Positions 1 through 10,000 of a DNA stretch of 64,000 bases are shown here, piece by piece (position 1 is the stretch's first letter; each line of letters starts with the position of its first letter). The notes beneath the pieces were generated by a model that worked only from the letters and a program-made list of their open reading frames with translations, was not told where the DNA came from and ran no database searches. A program made the translations under genes and the position numbers. Origin of the DNA: Variovorax paradoxus (GTDB lineage Bacteria > Pseudomonadota > Gammaproteobacteria > Burkholderiales > Burkholderiaceae_C); the NCBI RefSeq assembly GCF_022009635.1, contig NZ_CP091716.1, positions 2,247,001 through 2,311,000 of the forward strand. Reading direction: 5' to 3'.

Positions 1-1167
1 CTCGATGTTCTTCGACAGCTCGGCGACGCGGTTGCTGCTGTCCTGCGCCTGACGGGCCTGTGCAACCTTTTCGTCGGCGGCGCGGGTGGAGGCGCTGCCT
101 TGCGAGATGGTGAGCTTGTCGGGGGCGCTGGCCGCCGCGTTGCGGTCTTCGACGTTGGCCTGCAGCTTGCCCGAGGCATTACGGCTGGCGCTGGCGACGT
201 TCGAGGTCGGCGCGTTCTCGGCCAGGCGTTGGCGGTAGGAGCCGAAGTCGCGGCTCTGGGCCGTGACCGTGCGGCGCGCCTCGGCCGCTGGCGTGGCTGC
301 CGCTTCGGCGGCGGTCGGCAGGTCGAGCACGGCGCCTGCGCGCATGCGGTTGACGTTGCCTCCGATGAAGGCATTGGGGTTGGCGGCCAGCAGGGCCACC
401 AGCATCTGGTCGAGCGAAACGTCGGCCGGCTTGTGGGCGCCGGCGATCTTGCTGGCGGTGTCACCGCGCTGCACCGTGACCTGTTCGCCGCTACCGCTGC
501 CGCCGCCGGTACGGACGGGTGCGCTGGCGACGGCAGGGGCCGGGGCAGCAGCTGCCGGTGCGGGCGCCGCGGCGACTGGAGCCGAAGGCGCTGCGGCCAC
601 GGGTGCACGCTCGCGGCGTGCGCTGGCGGCCGGCCGCTCGACGGGCGTCGTGATCTGCGGGGCAATCGGGGCTGCCGGCGGGATCGCTGCAGCGGCCTGG
701 CGCGTGGCCGGCGGATCGAGCAGCACGGTGTAGTCGCGCACGATCCGGCCCGACGAGCCGTTGGCTTCCAGCAGCAGGTCGATGAACGGGTCGTTGAGCG
801 GGCGGTTGCCGCTCAGGCGCACCACGTACTGGCCGCCCGCGCGGCGCTGCAAGGTCGCCCGTACGTCGCGCAGCGCCGGGTTGTACGGCACGCCCGCGTT
901 CTTGAAGGCCTCGGCCGTGGCGATGTTGATCTTCAGGCCGTCCGCCTCGTTGGCGGCGATCTCGGTCACGTCGATCTCGGCGCGCAACGGCTCGCCAAGC
1001 GCAGACTGAACCTTCAACTGGCCCAGCGCGAAGGCGCTGGCGTCGGTGCTGGCGAGGCCAAGTGCCACGGCCGCCGCCGCGCCCAGGATGGAAAGGCGCC
1101 AACCGTTCGATGGCAGAGGCGGGCGAGCGGCCGATGGACTGGCCGCAGGCAACAGATGTCTTGTCAT
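1..1167 (-). CDS. fimV: FimV-type pilus/cell-pole assembly protein, N-terminal part (gene cut by window edge)
   Basis: The first 389 codons of a FimV-family protein; the gene continues past the left edge. FimV proteins act at the inner membrane and periplasm, bind peptidoglycan and help assemble the type IV pilus secretin. After the start is a hydrophobic segment (SILGAAAAVALGLAS, about residues 26-40), then the typical FimV N-terminal domain (ALGQLKVQSALGEPLRAEID). A LysM-like peptidoglycan-binding stretch (VTVQRGDTASKIAGAHK) lies near residue 230, behind an Ala/Pro-rich spacer. The ATG at 1167 was chosen because it directly precedes the basic plus hydrophobic leader and lies about 40 bases downstream of a good promoter-like sequence. 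The gene follows asd on the same strand, an order I recall as common in Burkholderiales. The C-terminal TPR part is not visible. Confidence 0.88.
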   Translation of the reverse strand, partial: MTRHLLPAASPSAARPPLPSNGWRLSILGAAAAVALGLASTDASAFALGQLKVQSALGEPLRAEIDVTEIAANEADGLKINIATAEAFKNAGVPYNPALRDVRATLQRRAGGQYVVRLSGNRPLNDPFIDLLLEANGSSGRIVRDYTVLLDPPATRQAAAAIPPAAPIAPQITTPVERPAASARRERAPVAAAPSAPVAAAPAPAAAAPAPAVASAPVRTGGGSGSGEQVTVQRGDTASKIAGAHKPADVSLDQMLVALLAANPNAFIGGNVNRMRAGAVLDLPTAAEAAATPAAEARRTVTAQSRDFGSYRQRLAENAPTSNVASASRNASGKLQANVEDRNAAASAPDKLTISQGSASTRAADEKVAQARQAQDSSNRVAELSKNIE

Positions 1168-1205
1168 GCTGATAGGGGCGGCTCAGGCCCAGAATTTGTA
1201 AGAGG

Positions 1206-1234
1206 ACGTTAGCATCATCACCCGACACTGACAA
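1206..1234 (-). promoter_or_regulatory. Candidate sigma-70 promoter for fimV
   Basis: Read on the minus strand, TTGTCA (1234-1229) is followed after exactly 17 bases by TAACGT (1211-1206). This is a reasonable -35/-10 pair about 40 bases before the fimV start. It suggests fimV has its own promoter rather than depending on readthrough from asd. The call rests on motif and spacing only. Confidence 0.4.
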
Positions 1235-1335
1235 GGCAATGCGCCTGTTCTACCCAGTGCGCGCATACTTACGATCACATCTTATGTCGCCTTTCGGCAA
1301 CAATTTGTGTTTCAAAAGGGCCTGAGCAACCCGCA

Positions 1336-2505
1336 TCAGGCTTCGAGCAGGATGCGCAGCATGCGGCGCAGCGGTTCCGCGGCGCCCCAGAGCAGTTGGT
1401 CGCCGATGGTGAAGGCGCCGACGTATTCAGGGCCCATCGCCAGCTTGCGGATGCGGCCGACCGGGATGTTCATGGTGCCCGTCACCGCCACCGGCGTGAG
1501 GTCCTTGACGGTCGCTTCGCGCGTGTTCGGCACGACCTTCGCCCAGGAGTTGTCGGCGGCGATCATCGCTTCGATGTCGGCCAGCGGGACGTTCTTCTTG
1601 AGCTTGAAGGTCAGGGCCTGGCTGTGGCAGCGCATGGCGCCGATGCGCACGCAGAAACCGTCGACCGGCGTGGCGGCGGTACCGAAGCCCGCGCCCTGGC
1701 CGAGGATCTTGTTGGTCTCGGCGCCGCCCTTCCATTCTTCCTTGGACATGCCCCACTCGGCGTCGTCCTGGCTCTTGCCCAGGCCCAGGTCCTTGTCGAT
1801 CCAGGGGATCAGCGAGCCGCCCAGCGGCGCGCCGAAGTTGGCGGTTTCGGCGGCGCTCAGGTTCTGCTGCTTGTGCAGCACCTTGCGGTCGATTTCGAGG
1901 ATGGCCGACTTCGGGTCGTCCAGCAGCGCGCGCACTTCGGCGTTCAGCGTGCCGAACTGGGTCAGCAGTTCGCGCATGTGCTGCGCGCCGCCGCCCGAGG
2001 CGGCCTGGTAGGTCATGCTGGTCATCCACTCGACCAGGCCGGCCTTGTAGAGGGCGCCTACGCCCATGAGCATGCAGCTCACGGTGCAGTTGCCGCCGAT
2101 CCAGTTCTTGCCGCCCTTGGCCAGTGCGTTCTCGATGACCGGCAGGTTCACCGGGTCGAGCACGATGATGGCGTCGTCCTTCATGCGCAGGGTGGACGCG
2201 GCGTCGATCCAGTGGCCGTTCCAGCCGGCGGCGCGCAGCTTGGGGAACACCTCGCTGGTGTAGTCGCCGCCCTGGCAGGTGATGACGATGTCGCACTTCT
2301 TCAGTGCTTCGATGTCGTTCGCATCCTTCAGCGCGGTCTCGTTCTTGGCCATGGCCGGGGCCTTGCCGCCGGCGTTGGAGGTCGAGAAGAAGATCGGCTC
2401 GATGAGACCGAAGTCGCCTTCGGCCTGCATGCGGTCCATCAGGACCGAGCCGACCATGCCGCGCCAGCCAACGAGGCCGACCAGAGGTTGAGATGCGTTC
2501 GCCAT
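1336..2505 (-). CDS. asd: Aspartate-semialdehyde dehydrogenase
   Basis: Converts aspartyl phosphate to aspartate semialdehyde with NADPH, the branch point to lysine/diaminopimelate, threonine and methionine. The protein has 389 residues. It starts with the nucleotide-binding loop [12 protein letters not shown] (about residues 9-20), carries the catalytic cysteine in GGNCTVSCM (Cys140), and has the conserved [17 protein letters not shown] segment. Length and motifs fit the Escherichia-type subfamily (about 370 residues). It lies downstream of leuB with about 90 bases between, so it may be partly read from the leu operon. A weak hairpin (GCCTGA/TCAGGC) overlaps its stop codon before fimV. Confidence 0.96.
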   Translation of the reverse strand: MANASQPLVGLVGWRGMVGSVLMDRMQAEGDFGLIEPIFFSTSNAGGKAPAMAKNETALKDANDIEALKKCDIVITCQGGDYTSEVFPKLRAAGWNGHWIDAASTLRMKDDAIIVLDPVNLPVIENALAKGGKNWIGGNCTVSCMLMGVGALYKAGLVEWMTSMTYQAASGGGAQHMRELLTQFGTLNAEVRALLDDPKSAILEIDRKVLHKQQNLSAAETANFGAPLGGSLIPWIDKDLGLGKSQDDAEWGMSKEEWKGGAETNKILGQGAGFGTAATPVDGFCVRIGAMRCHSQALTFKLKKNVPLADIEAMIAADNSWAKVVPNTREATVKDLTPVAVTGTMNIPVGRIRKLAMGPEYVGAFTIGDQLLWGAAEPLRRMLRILLEA

Positions 2506-2548
2506 TTCAGTTTGCCCTTATGAAAAAAGAAAAGTTGTCTTTTTTTGC

Positions 2549-2569
2549 CCCCGACTCGTCGAGCCGGGG
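2549..2569. other. Hairpin in the leuB-asd spacer
   Basis: CCCCGACTC and GAGCCGGGG flank a three-base loop, giving a nine-pair stem with one G-U pair. On the minus strand, the direction of transcription, the stem is followed by an A-run rather than a T-run, so it does not look like a Rho-independent terminator. It could be an mRNA processing or stability element between leuB and asd. Confidence 0.35.
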
Positions 2570-2594
2570 AGGGGCGTGACGAAGCGGGCTGCGG

Positions 2595-3683
2595 TTAGCC
2601 GGTAATCGTCTTTTTGGTGATTGCTGCAACGACCGCGTCGCCCATTTCGCGGGTGCCGACGCGCTTCGTACCTTCTGACCAGATGTCACCCGTGCGCAGC
2701 CCGGAGGCCAGCACGTCCTTGACCGCCGACTCGATACGGTCGGCAGCCTCGGCTTGGTTGAGTGAGAAGCGGAGCATCATGGCAGCGGACAGTATTGTAG
2801 CCAAAGGATTGGCAACCCCTTTGCCGGCAATGTCGGGCGCGCTGCCGTGGCTGGGCTCGTACAGGCCCTGGTTGCTCGAATTGAGCGAGGCCGAGGGCAG
2901 CATGCCGATGGAGCCGGTGAGCATCGCGGCCTCGTCCGAGAGGATGTCGCCGAACATGTTGCCAGTGACCACCACGTCGAACTTCTTGGGCGCCTTCACG
3001 AGCTGCATGGCCGCGTTGTCGACCAGCATGTGGTCGAGTTCGACATCCGGATATTCCTTCGCGATGTCGAGCATCACGTCTTTCCACAGCTGCGAGGTTT
3101 CCAGCACGTTGTTCTTGTCCACGCTGGTCACGCGCTTGCTGCGCTTGCGGGCGGCCTCGAAGGCGACGCGGGCGATGCGCTCGATCTCGGGGCGCGAATA
3201 GCGCATCGTGTCGAAAGCCTCTTCGGCGCCGGGGAAGTGCCCGTCCGTCGCGATGCGACGGCCACGCGGCTGGCCGAAATAGATGTCGCCGGTCAGCTCG
3301 CGGATGATGAGGATGTCGAGGCCGGCGATCAGCTCGGGCTTCAGGCTCGATGCGTCCACCAGCTGCTCGTAGCAGATGGCCGGGCGGAAGTTCGCAAACA
3401 GGCCCAGGTTCTTGCGCAGCCCCAGGATGGCCTGCTCGGGGCGCAGCGGCCGGTCGAGCTTGTCGTACTTCCAGTCGCCGACGGCGCCGAACAGCACCGC
3501 GTCGGATTCCTTGGCCAGCTTGAGCGTCGACTCGGGCAGCGGGTGGCCGTGCGCCTCGTAGGCCGCGCCGCCGACCAGCGCCGATTCCATCTCGAACTTC
3601 AGGTCGAGCACGTTGAGCACCTTGACCGCTTCGGCCACGATTTCGGTGCCGATGCCGTCACCCGGAAGAACTGCGATTTTCAT
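2595..3683 (-). CDS. leuB: 3-isopropylmalate dehydrogenase
   Basis: Oxidises and decarboxylates 3-isopropylmalate to 2-ketoisocaproate with NAD, the third step of leucine synthesis. The ATG at 3683 gives 362 residues beginning [15 protein letters not shown], the usual start of the family. An in-frame start 12 codons upstream is unlikely because it would overlap the leuD end region. Conserved elements are the substrate-binding Arg region around [16 protein letters not shown], the metal-binding aspartates in [11 protein letters not shown] and the ISDEAAML-like segment ([13 protein letters not shown]), and the NAD-binding [18 protein letters not shown]. It is third in the run leuC-leuD-leuB. A strong Shine-Dalgarno sequence is not obvious, which suggests translational coupling to leuD. 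Confidence 0.97.
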   Translation of the reverse strand: MKIAVLPGDGIGTEIVAEAVKVLNVLDLKFEMESALVGGAAYEAHGHPLPESTLKLAKESDAVLFGAVGDWKYDKLDRPLRPEQAILGLRKNLGLFANFRPAICYEQLVDASSLKPELIAGLDILIIRELTGDIYFGQPRGRRIATDGHFPGAEEAFDTMRYSRPEIERIARVAFEAARKRSKRVTSVDKNNVLETSQLWKDVMLDIAKEYPDVELDHMLVDNAAMQLVKAPKKFDVVVTGNMFGDILSDEAAMLTGSIGMLPSASLNSSNQGLYEPSHGSAPDIAGKGVANPLATILSAAMMLRFSLNQAEAADRIESAVKDVLASGLRTGDIWSEGTKRVGTREMGDAVVAAITKKTITG

Positions 3684-3719
3684 TTTTGTCGTGTGTTGAA
3701 GAGAAAGAACGGAACGCAT

Positions 3720-4376
3720 TCAGGCGTTGGCCAGCATCGTATGCGCGAGCCAGGGCTTCTGCGCCAGGCGCTCGGCCTCGAAGGCCTTGATCTTGTCCTG
3801 GTGGCGCAGCGTGAGGCCGATGTCGTCCAGCCCGTTGATCAGGCAGTACTTGCGGAAGGCCTGCACGTCGAACGCGAACTCCTGGCCGTCGGGCTTCACC
3901 ACCACCTGGCGTTCCAGGTCGATGGTCAGCGAGTAGCCGGGGAAAGCGAAGGTCTCGTCGAACAGCTGGGCCACTTGCGCTTCGGACAGCACGATCGGCA
4001 GCAGGCCGTTCTTGAAGCTGTTGTTGAAGAAGATGTCGGCGTAGCTCGGCGCGATGATCGCGCGGAAGCCGTACTGGTCGAGCGCCCATGGCGCATGCTC
4101 GCGCGACGAGCCGCAGCCGAAGTTCTTGCGCGCCAGCAGCACCGAGGCGCCTGCGTAGCGCGGCTGGTTCAGCACGAAGTCGGGGTTGGGCTTGCGGCTC
4201 TTCGGGTCCTGGCCGGGAAAGCCGGCGTCGAGGTAGCGCCACTCGTCGAACAGGTTCACGCCGAAGCCGGTCTTCTTGATCGACTTGAGGAACTGCTTCG
4301 GAATGATCGCGTCGGTGTCGACGTTCTCGCGGTCCATCGGTGCCACGAGGCCCTTGTGCACGGTGAATTTCTGCAT
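3720..4376 (-). CDS. leuD: 3-isopropylmalate dehydratase small subunit
   Basis: Small subunit of isopropylmalate isomerase, which with LeuC interconverts 2- and 3-isopropylmalate through a [4Fe-4S]-dependent dehydration. The 218-residue protein has the family's swivel-domain signature: [20 protein letters not shown] near the start and [15 protein letters not shown] around residues 80-95. The start is set by a clear AGGAG seven bases before the ATG at 4376. Only 16 bases separate it from the leuC stop, so the two subunits should be made together. In some relatives a small lipoprotein gene sits between leuC and leuD; here there is no room for one. Confidence 0.97.
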   Translation of the reverse strand: MQKFTVHKGLVAPMDRENVDTDAIIPKQFLKSIKKTGFGVNLFDEWRYLDAGFPGQDPKSRKPNPDFVLNQPRYAGASVLLARKNFGCGSSREHAPWALDQYGFRAIIAPSYADIFFNNSFKNGLLPIVLSEAQVAQLFDETFAFPGYSLTIDLERQVVVKPDGQEFAFDVQAFRKYCLINGLDDIGLTLRHQDKIKAFEAERLAQKPWLAHTMLANA

Positions 4377-4392
4377 GTGATGTCTCCTCTGG

Positions 4393-5814
4393 TCAGGCGA
4401 AGGTGCGCACGTCGACGAAGTGGCCGTGCACGGCGGCGGCGGCGGCCATGGCCGGGCTCACGAGGTGGGTGCGGCCACCGGCGCCCTGGCGGCCTTCGAA
4501 GTTGCGGTTGCTGGTGGATGCGCAGCGCTCGCCGGGCTCCAGGCGGTCGGCGTTCATGGCCAGGCACATCGAGCAGCCGGGCTCGCGCCATTCGAAGCCG
4601 GCGGCCTTGAAGATCACGTCGAGGCCTTCGCGCTCGGCCTGCTCCTTCACCACGCCCGAGCCGGGCACGACCATCGCGAGCTTCACGTTCTTCGCGACCT
4701 TCTGGCCCAGCTTCTTCACCACGGCGGCGGCTTCGCGCATGTCCTCGATGCGGCTGTTGGTGCACGAACCGATGAACACCTTGTCGATGAAGATGTCGTT
4801 CATGGCCTTGTTGGGCTCCAGGCCCATGTAGACCAGCGCGCGCTCGATGGCGCCGCGCTTGTTGGCGTCCTTTTCCTTGTCGGGATCGGGCACGCGGCCG
4901 TTGATCTCGACCACCATCTCGGGCGAGGTGCCCCAGGTCACTTGCGGCGGGATGGTCGCGGCGTCGAGCTCGACCACGGCGTCGAACTTGGCGCCGGGGT
5001 CGGACTGCAGCGTGCGCCAGTAGCTCACGGCCTGGTCCCACTCCACGCCGGTGGGCGCGAGCGGGCGGCCCTTGACGTAGCTGATGGTCTTTTCGTCTAC
5101 CGCCACCAGCCCGGCGCGCGCGCCGGCCTCGATGGCCATGTTGCAGACCGTCATGCGGCCTTCCATGCTCAAGTCGCGAATGGCCGAACCCGCGAATTCG
5201 ATGGTGTAGCCCGTGCCGCCGGCGGTGCCGATCTTGCCGATGATCGCCAGCACGATGTCCTTGGCCGTGCAGCCCAGCGGCAGCTTGCCGTCGACCTTCA
5301 CGAGCATGTTCTTCGCCTTCTTGCCCAGCAGCGTCTGCGTGGCCATGACGTGCTCGACCTCGCTGGTGCCGATGCCGTGCGCCAGCGCGCCGAACGCGCC
5401 GTGCGTGGAGGTGTGCGAGTCGCCGCACACCACCGTCATGCCCGGCAGCGTCGCGCCCGACTCGGGGCCGATCACGTGCACGATGCCCTGGCGCTTGCTC
5501 AGGAAGGGGAAGAACGCGGCGGCGCCGAATTCGGCGATGTTGTGGTCCAGCGTGGTGACCTGCTCCTTGCTGGTCGGGTCGGCGATGCCTTCGTAGCCGC
5601 GTTCCCAGCCGGTGGTGGGCGTGTTGTGGTCGGCGGTGGCCACCACGGAGCTAATGCGCCACAGCTTGCGGCCGGCCTCGCGCAGGCCTTCGAAGGCTTG
5701 CGGGCTGGTCACTTCGTGCACCAGGTGGCGGTCGATGTAGAGGATCGCGGTGCCGTCTTCCTCGGTGTGGACGACGTGTTCGTCCCAGATCTTGTCGTAG
5801 AGGGTGCGTGCCAT
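4393..5814 (-). CDS. leuC: 3-isopropylmalate dehydratase large subunit
   Basis: Large, iron-sulfur-carrying subunit of isopropylmalate isomerase (leucine synthesis). The 473 residues match the family length. Visible motifs are [18 protein letters not shown], the cluster cysteine in [14 protein letters not shown], and the paired cysteines in [11 protein letters not shown]. It is first of the leuC-leuD-leuB unit. The 49-base gap to the upstream LysR gene on the same strand leaves space for only a short promoter, so either a promoter inside that gap or readthrough from the regulator is possible. Confidence 0.97.
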   Translation of the reverse strand: MARTLYDKIWDEHVVHTEEDGTAILYIDRHLVHEVTSPQAFEGLREAGRKLWRISSVVATADHNTPTTGWERGYEGIADPTSKEQVTTLDHNIAEFGAAAFFPFLSKRQGIVHVIGPESGATLPGMTVVCGDSHTSTHGAFGALAHGIGTSEVEHVMATQTLLGKKAKNMLVKVDGKLPLGCTAKDIVLAIIGKIGTAGGTGYTIEFAGSAIRDLSMEGRMTVCNMAIEAGARAGLVAVDEKTISYVKGRPLAPTGVEWDQAVSYWRTLQSDPGAKFDAVVELDAATIPPQVTWGTSPEMVVEINGRVPDPDKEKDANKRGAIERALVYMGLEPNKAMNDIFIDKVFIGSCTNSRIEDMREAAAVVKKLGQKVAKNVKLAMVVPGSGVVKEQAEREGLDVIFKAAGFEWREPGCSMCLAMNADRLEPGERCASTSNRNFEGRQGAGGRTHLVSPAMAAAAAVHGHFVDVRTFA

Positions 5815-5863
5815 GTCGGTCTCTTTGTCTTTCGTGGGGAAATGGATTGTCTGTTGCCGCTGC

Positions 5864-6808
5864 CTAGGCCGCGAGCTGCTCGCCGGTGTCCGCGGCCGCG
5901 TGCAGGTGATTCACCAGCGAGCGCGCCGCCACCGGCAGCGTGGAAAAGTCGCGCGCCACGAGGCGGATCTCTCGCGCGGCCCAGGCGTCATTCAGGGCGA
6001 CGCTCACCAAGCCGCGGCCGATGCCGTTCTGCATCAGCTCGAAGGCGCGCTGCGGCATCACGCCGATGCCCAGGCCGTTCTCGATCATGCGGCACATGGC
6101 GTCCAGGCCGGTGACGTGGATGCGCAGCTTGATGCTGCGCCCTGCGTTAAGCGCCGCCTCGTGCATGGCGACATAGATCGAGCTGTTGGTGTGCAGCCCG
6201 ACGTGGTCGAAATCGAGCGAATCGATGAAGTCGATGGCGCCCTGCGGTGCCAGCGCATGGCCCGTTGGAACGATGAGCGCCAGGCGGTCGTGCCGGTACG
6301 ACAGGCTCTGCAGCTCGCCCGCGCCGCCGGCCACGTGGCACACGCCGAGGTCGGCCGCGCCTTCCTGCACCGCGCGGATCACTTCGCTGCTCAGGTGCTC
6401 CTCGAGGTCGATCTTGATGGCCTCGTGCGCCCGCGTGAACACGCCCAGGTCTTCAGGCAGGAACTGCACGATGGCCGAGATGTTGGCGTGCACCCGCACA
6501 TGGCCGCGCACGCCGTCGGCGTATTCGCTGAGTTCGCCCTGCATCTTCTCGAGGCTGTAGAGCACCGAGCGGGCATGGTGCAGCAGGCTTTCGCCGGCCG
6601 GCGTGAGGTCGACCCCGCGGGCATGGCGGTAGAGCAGGGTGGTCCCGAGCGTGGCTTCGAGGTCGGACAGCCGCTTGCTGATGGCCGATGCCGCGATGAA
6701 CTCTCGCTCCGACGCGCGGCCGATGCTGCCCAGTTCGCACACGGCCACGAACAACTGCAACGACGTGAGGTCGATGCGGCGGGCGAAGTTGCGTTCTGAC
6801 GTGCTCAT
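5864..6808 (-). CDS. LysR-family transcriptional regulator
   Basis: A 314-residue LysR-type regulator. The winged helix-turn-helix occupies about residues 10-70 ([20 protein letters not shown], followed by [20 protein letters not shown]). The rest is the periplasmic-binding-protein-like effector domain, containing [20 protein letters not shown] and [15 protein letters not shown]. It sits directly upstream of leuC on the same strand and diverges from the autotransporter gene across a 219-base gap, so it could control either. The sequence does not identify its effector. The ATG at 6808 places the helix-turn-helix at the usual distance from the N-terminus. Confidence 0.93.
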   Translation of the reverse strand: MSTSERNFARRIDLTSLQLFVAVCELGSIGRASEREFIAASAISKRLSDLEATLGTTLLYRHARGVDLTPAGESLLHHARSVLYSLEKMQGELSEYADGVRGHVRVHANISAIVQFLPEDLGVFTRAHEAIKIDLEEHLSSEVIRAVQEGAADLGVCHVAGGAGELQSLSYRHDRLALIVPTGHALAPQGAIDFIDSLDFDHVGLHTNSSIYVAMHEAALNAGRSIKLRIHVTGLDAMCRMIENGLGIGVMPQRAFELMQNGIGRGLVSVALNDAWAAREIRLVARDFSTLPVAARSLVNHLHAAADTGEQLAA

Positions 6809-7027
6809 GGGGTTCTGGCATCGCGGTTGGCGATGGGAATGCCTATTTTCCCGCTTTTTTTACCCTGATCCATCTCAAAGGGCGATGGGTAGGCTGCCTG
6901 CTGGCGATGGGCCGCATGCACCTGAATGATGCAAATCGCTCGCCGAATAGCCGGTTTCAGGGATAGAACCCGAGTGTTACTACACGTATCATTCGCGCCA
7001 AAATTGTTAAAGTAAAACTAAATTCGC

Positions 7028-10000
7028 ATGAACATTTCTTTTCGCAGCCTCTGGAATGACGCATTGGGGGCTTGGATTGCCGTTTCTGAAATTTCCAGGA
7101 GCCATTCCGGTTCGCGCAGTACGTCGAGGCTCGATAGCGCCGCCAAGCCGGGTGAGCCGGCACGCCGGCTGTTCCGGCTCAGTGCCCTGATGAGCGTGGT
7201 GGCCGTGCTCGGCGCGGCACCGTTCGTTTCCGCATCGGCGCAAAGCGTGGTGATCGGCACCACGGGCAGCGGCGGCCTCGGCGTGGGCATCGGTGGCGAC
7301 GGCGGAGCCGGCGGCATCGGCGGCGGTGGTGGCGGCGGCAGCGGCGGCGCGCCCGCGGGCGGCGGCGGCGGCGGCTACGGAGCGGGCGGCGGTGGCGCCG
7401 GCTTCACGTACGGTTCCAACAGCGGTGGCGCCGGCGGCCCGGGCAAGGGCGGCGATGGCGGCTCCGACACATGGGGCCAGGGCGGCGCGGGCAGCAACGG
7501 TGGCGCATCGGGCACCAACGGCGTCCAGGGGGCGGACGGCCCGTTCGGTCCGAAGAACGGCGGCAACGCCCTGGCCGCCATTGCGGAGGGCTCCACGTTC
7601 GGCGGCCTCACCAGCGCGACTTTCTCGGCAGACAGGACGGTGAACGGCTCGCTGGGCATCGGCGGCGGCGGCGGCGGTGGTGCCGGCGCCAGCGGCACGG
7701 CCGCGGGTGGTGACGGATCGAGCGGCGGCGCGGGCGAACTCACGATTTCGGCCGGAACCACGACCGTGACCGGCGCCATCGTCATCGGCGGCTCGGGCGG
7801 CGGCGGCGGTGGCGGCAGCGGCAACGCGAACGGCGGCAGGGGCGGCGATGGCGGCAACGGGCAGCTGACCGTCAGCGACGGCAAGTTGGTCGCCGACAGC
7901 ATCGTCATCGGCGGCAGCAGCGGCGGCAAGGGCTCTGGAGGCGCGACCAGCGGCCTGGCCGGAGCGGGCGCCACCGGAACGCTGACGGTCACCGGCGGCA
8001 GCATGAACGTGGCGCACGGTGTCACCGTGAACGGCAACGGGCAGGTCGACTTCAAGCCGGACGCCGGAACCCAGGTCACGGCCGGCTACGCCATCTCGGG
8101 CGCCGGCAGCGTCTCGCAGACGGGCGCCGGCACCACGGTGATGACCGGCGACAACACCTACACCGGCGGCACCACGATCAGCGCCGGCACCCTGCAGATC
8201 GGCGCGGGCGGCACGACCGGCAGCATCGTCGGCAAGGTCAGCAACGCCGGCACGCTGGTGTTCGACCGCTCGAACACACTCACCTTCAACGGCACCATCA
8301 GCGGCACCGGCCAGGTGCAGCAGATCGGCAGCGGCACGCTCGAGCTGACGGGCGCCAACAGCTACGAGGGCGGCACGCTGATCGGCGGCGGCACGCTGAA
8401 GGTGGCCGGCGACGGGGCGCTGGGCGCGGCCACGGGCGCGCTCACCTTCAACGGCGGCGGCACGCTGCAGAGCACGGGCGCCTTCACCAGCGCGCGCGAC
8501 GTGACGCTGGCCGGCGCCGGCAGCATCGTGAGCAAGGGTGCGCTGTCGATGAGCGGCGTCTTCACCGGCAACGGTGCGCTCGACGTGCAGGCGGGTTCGG
8601 GCGACATCACCCTGACCAATGCCGGCAACGACTTCGGCGGCGCCGTGAGCCTGAGCGGCGCCACGGTGCAGATCAACGACAAGAACGCGCTGACGCTGGG
8701 CACGCTGAATACCGGCGCGCTCACCGCCACGAGCCACGGCAACCTGCAGTTCCAGGGCGGCGGCTCGGCATCGTCCATCGATGTCCGCAGCAACGACGGC
8801 GCGGTGACGCAGACCGGCGCGTTGTCTGTGATGGGAAAACTGTCGGTCGATGCAGGCACGGGCAGCATCGCGCTGAACAACACGAGCAACAGCTTCCAGG
8901 GCCCCGTCTCGCTCGCCGGCCAGAACATTTCCGTTGCCTCCAGCGGAGATCTTTCGGTGACAACGCTGGCCAACGGCATCGACGGTGCCGTCAGCCTGGT
9001 GGCCGGCGGTGCGCTGGCGCTGCCCAACGCGGCGATCGACACCGGCACGGCCGCGCTGACGCTGGCCGCCAACGGTGCCGCGCTCGGCATCGCGCATGAG
9101 CTGAGCGGCGGCAACATCTCCATCACCGGCCGCAAGGGCGTGACGCTCCAGGCCGACGTGAGCACCAAGGGCACGCTGACCCTGGCGAGCGACGGCAGCG
9201 TGATGCAGACCGCGGGCGTCGTGACCGCCGGCACGCTGACCGGCAGCGCGGGCAGCGTCTCGATGAACCAGGCCAACCAGATTGGCGCGCTGGGCGACTT
9301 CACGGCCGTCGGTGCCTTCAGCCTCAGGAACGCGCAGGCGCTGCAGGTGACGGGCAACGTCGCCGCGTCGAGCGTGGCGCTCGATGTAGCCCAGGGCGTC
9401 GTGGTCACCGGCTCCATCAGCGCCACCGGCAACAAGGGCGAAGTGATCTCGGTGGCCAGCGACACTCGCCTGCAGGTCGGCAACGGCGGCACTACGGGCG
9501 TGCTGGCAGGCAACGTGAGCAACGACGGCACGCTCGCCTTCAACCGCTCCGACGCATTGACTTTCGCGGGCGCCATCGGCGGCAAGGGCGCGCTGGTGCA
9601 GCAAGGCCAGGGCACGCTGGTGCTCACCGGCGCCAACAGCTACACCGGCGGCACCACCGTGAAGGCCGGCGTACTGCAAGGCAACGCCACGAGCCTGCAG
9701 GGCGACATCGTGAACGACGCGACCGTCGTCTTCGAGCAGACCAAGGCCGGCGGCGGCGGCACCTATGCCGGCACCATGAGCGGCACCGGCAGCCTGCGCA
9801 AGATTGGCGACGGTGAACTCGTGCTCGCCTCGGTCAACAGCTACAGCGGCGGCACCTCGGTCGAAGCCGGCACGCTGAACGCCAGCGTCACCGGCGCACT
9901 GGGTAGCGGACCGGTCTCGGTCGCCAACGGCGCCGCCGTGCTTTTCAGCGGCAAGGCCGACATGGGCGCGGTAACGCTCTCCAACGGTCCCGACGGCCTC

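Noticed and set aside
1270..1290. A further GntR operator before fimV (ATCTTATGTCG shares GACATAAGA with the mdh site)
   Set aside because: Only a half-site without symmetry. Chance occurrence is likely and fimV has no link to the TCA genes.
2541..2570. Rho-independent terminator between leuB and asd
   Set aside because: In the direction of transcription (minus strand) the stem is followed by As, not Ts.
2847..4610. A long plus-strand frame antisense to leuB and leuD
   Set aside because: It crosses several genuine minus-strand genes and has no conserved motif.
7260..8000. The glycine-rich region as a tandem DNA repeat or CRISPR-like array
   Set aside because: The GGC-rich units vary in length and sequence, and the reading frame is part of the autotransporter. 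No regular spacer structure exists.
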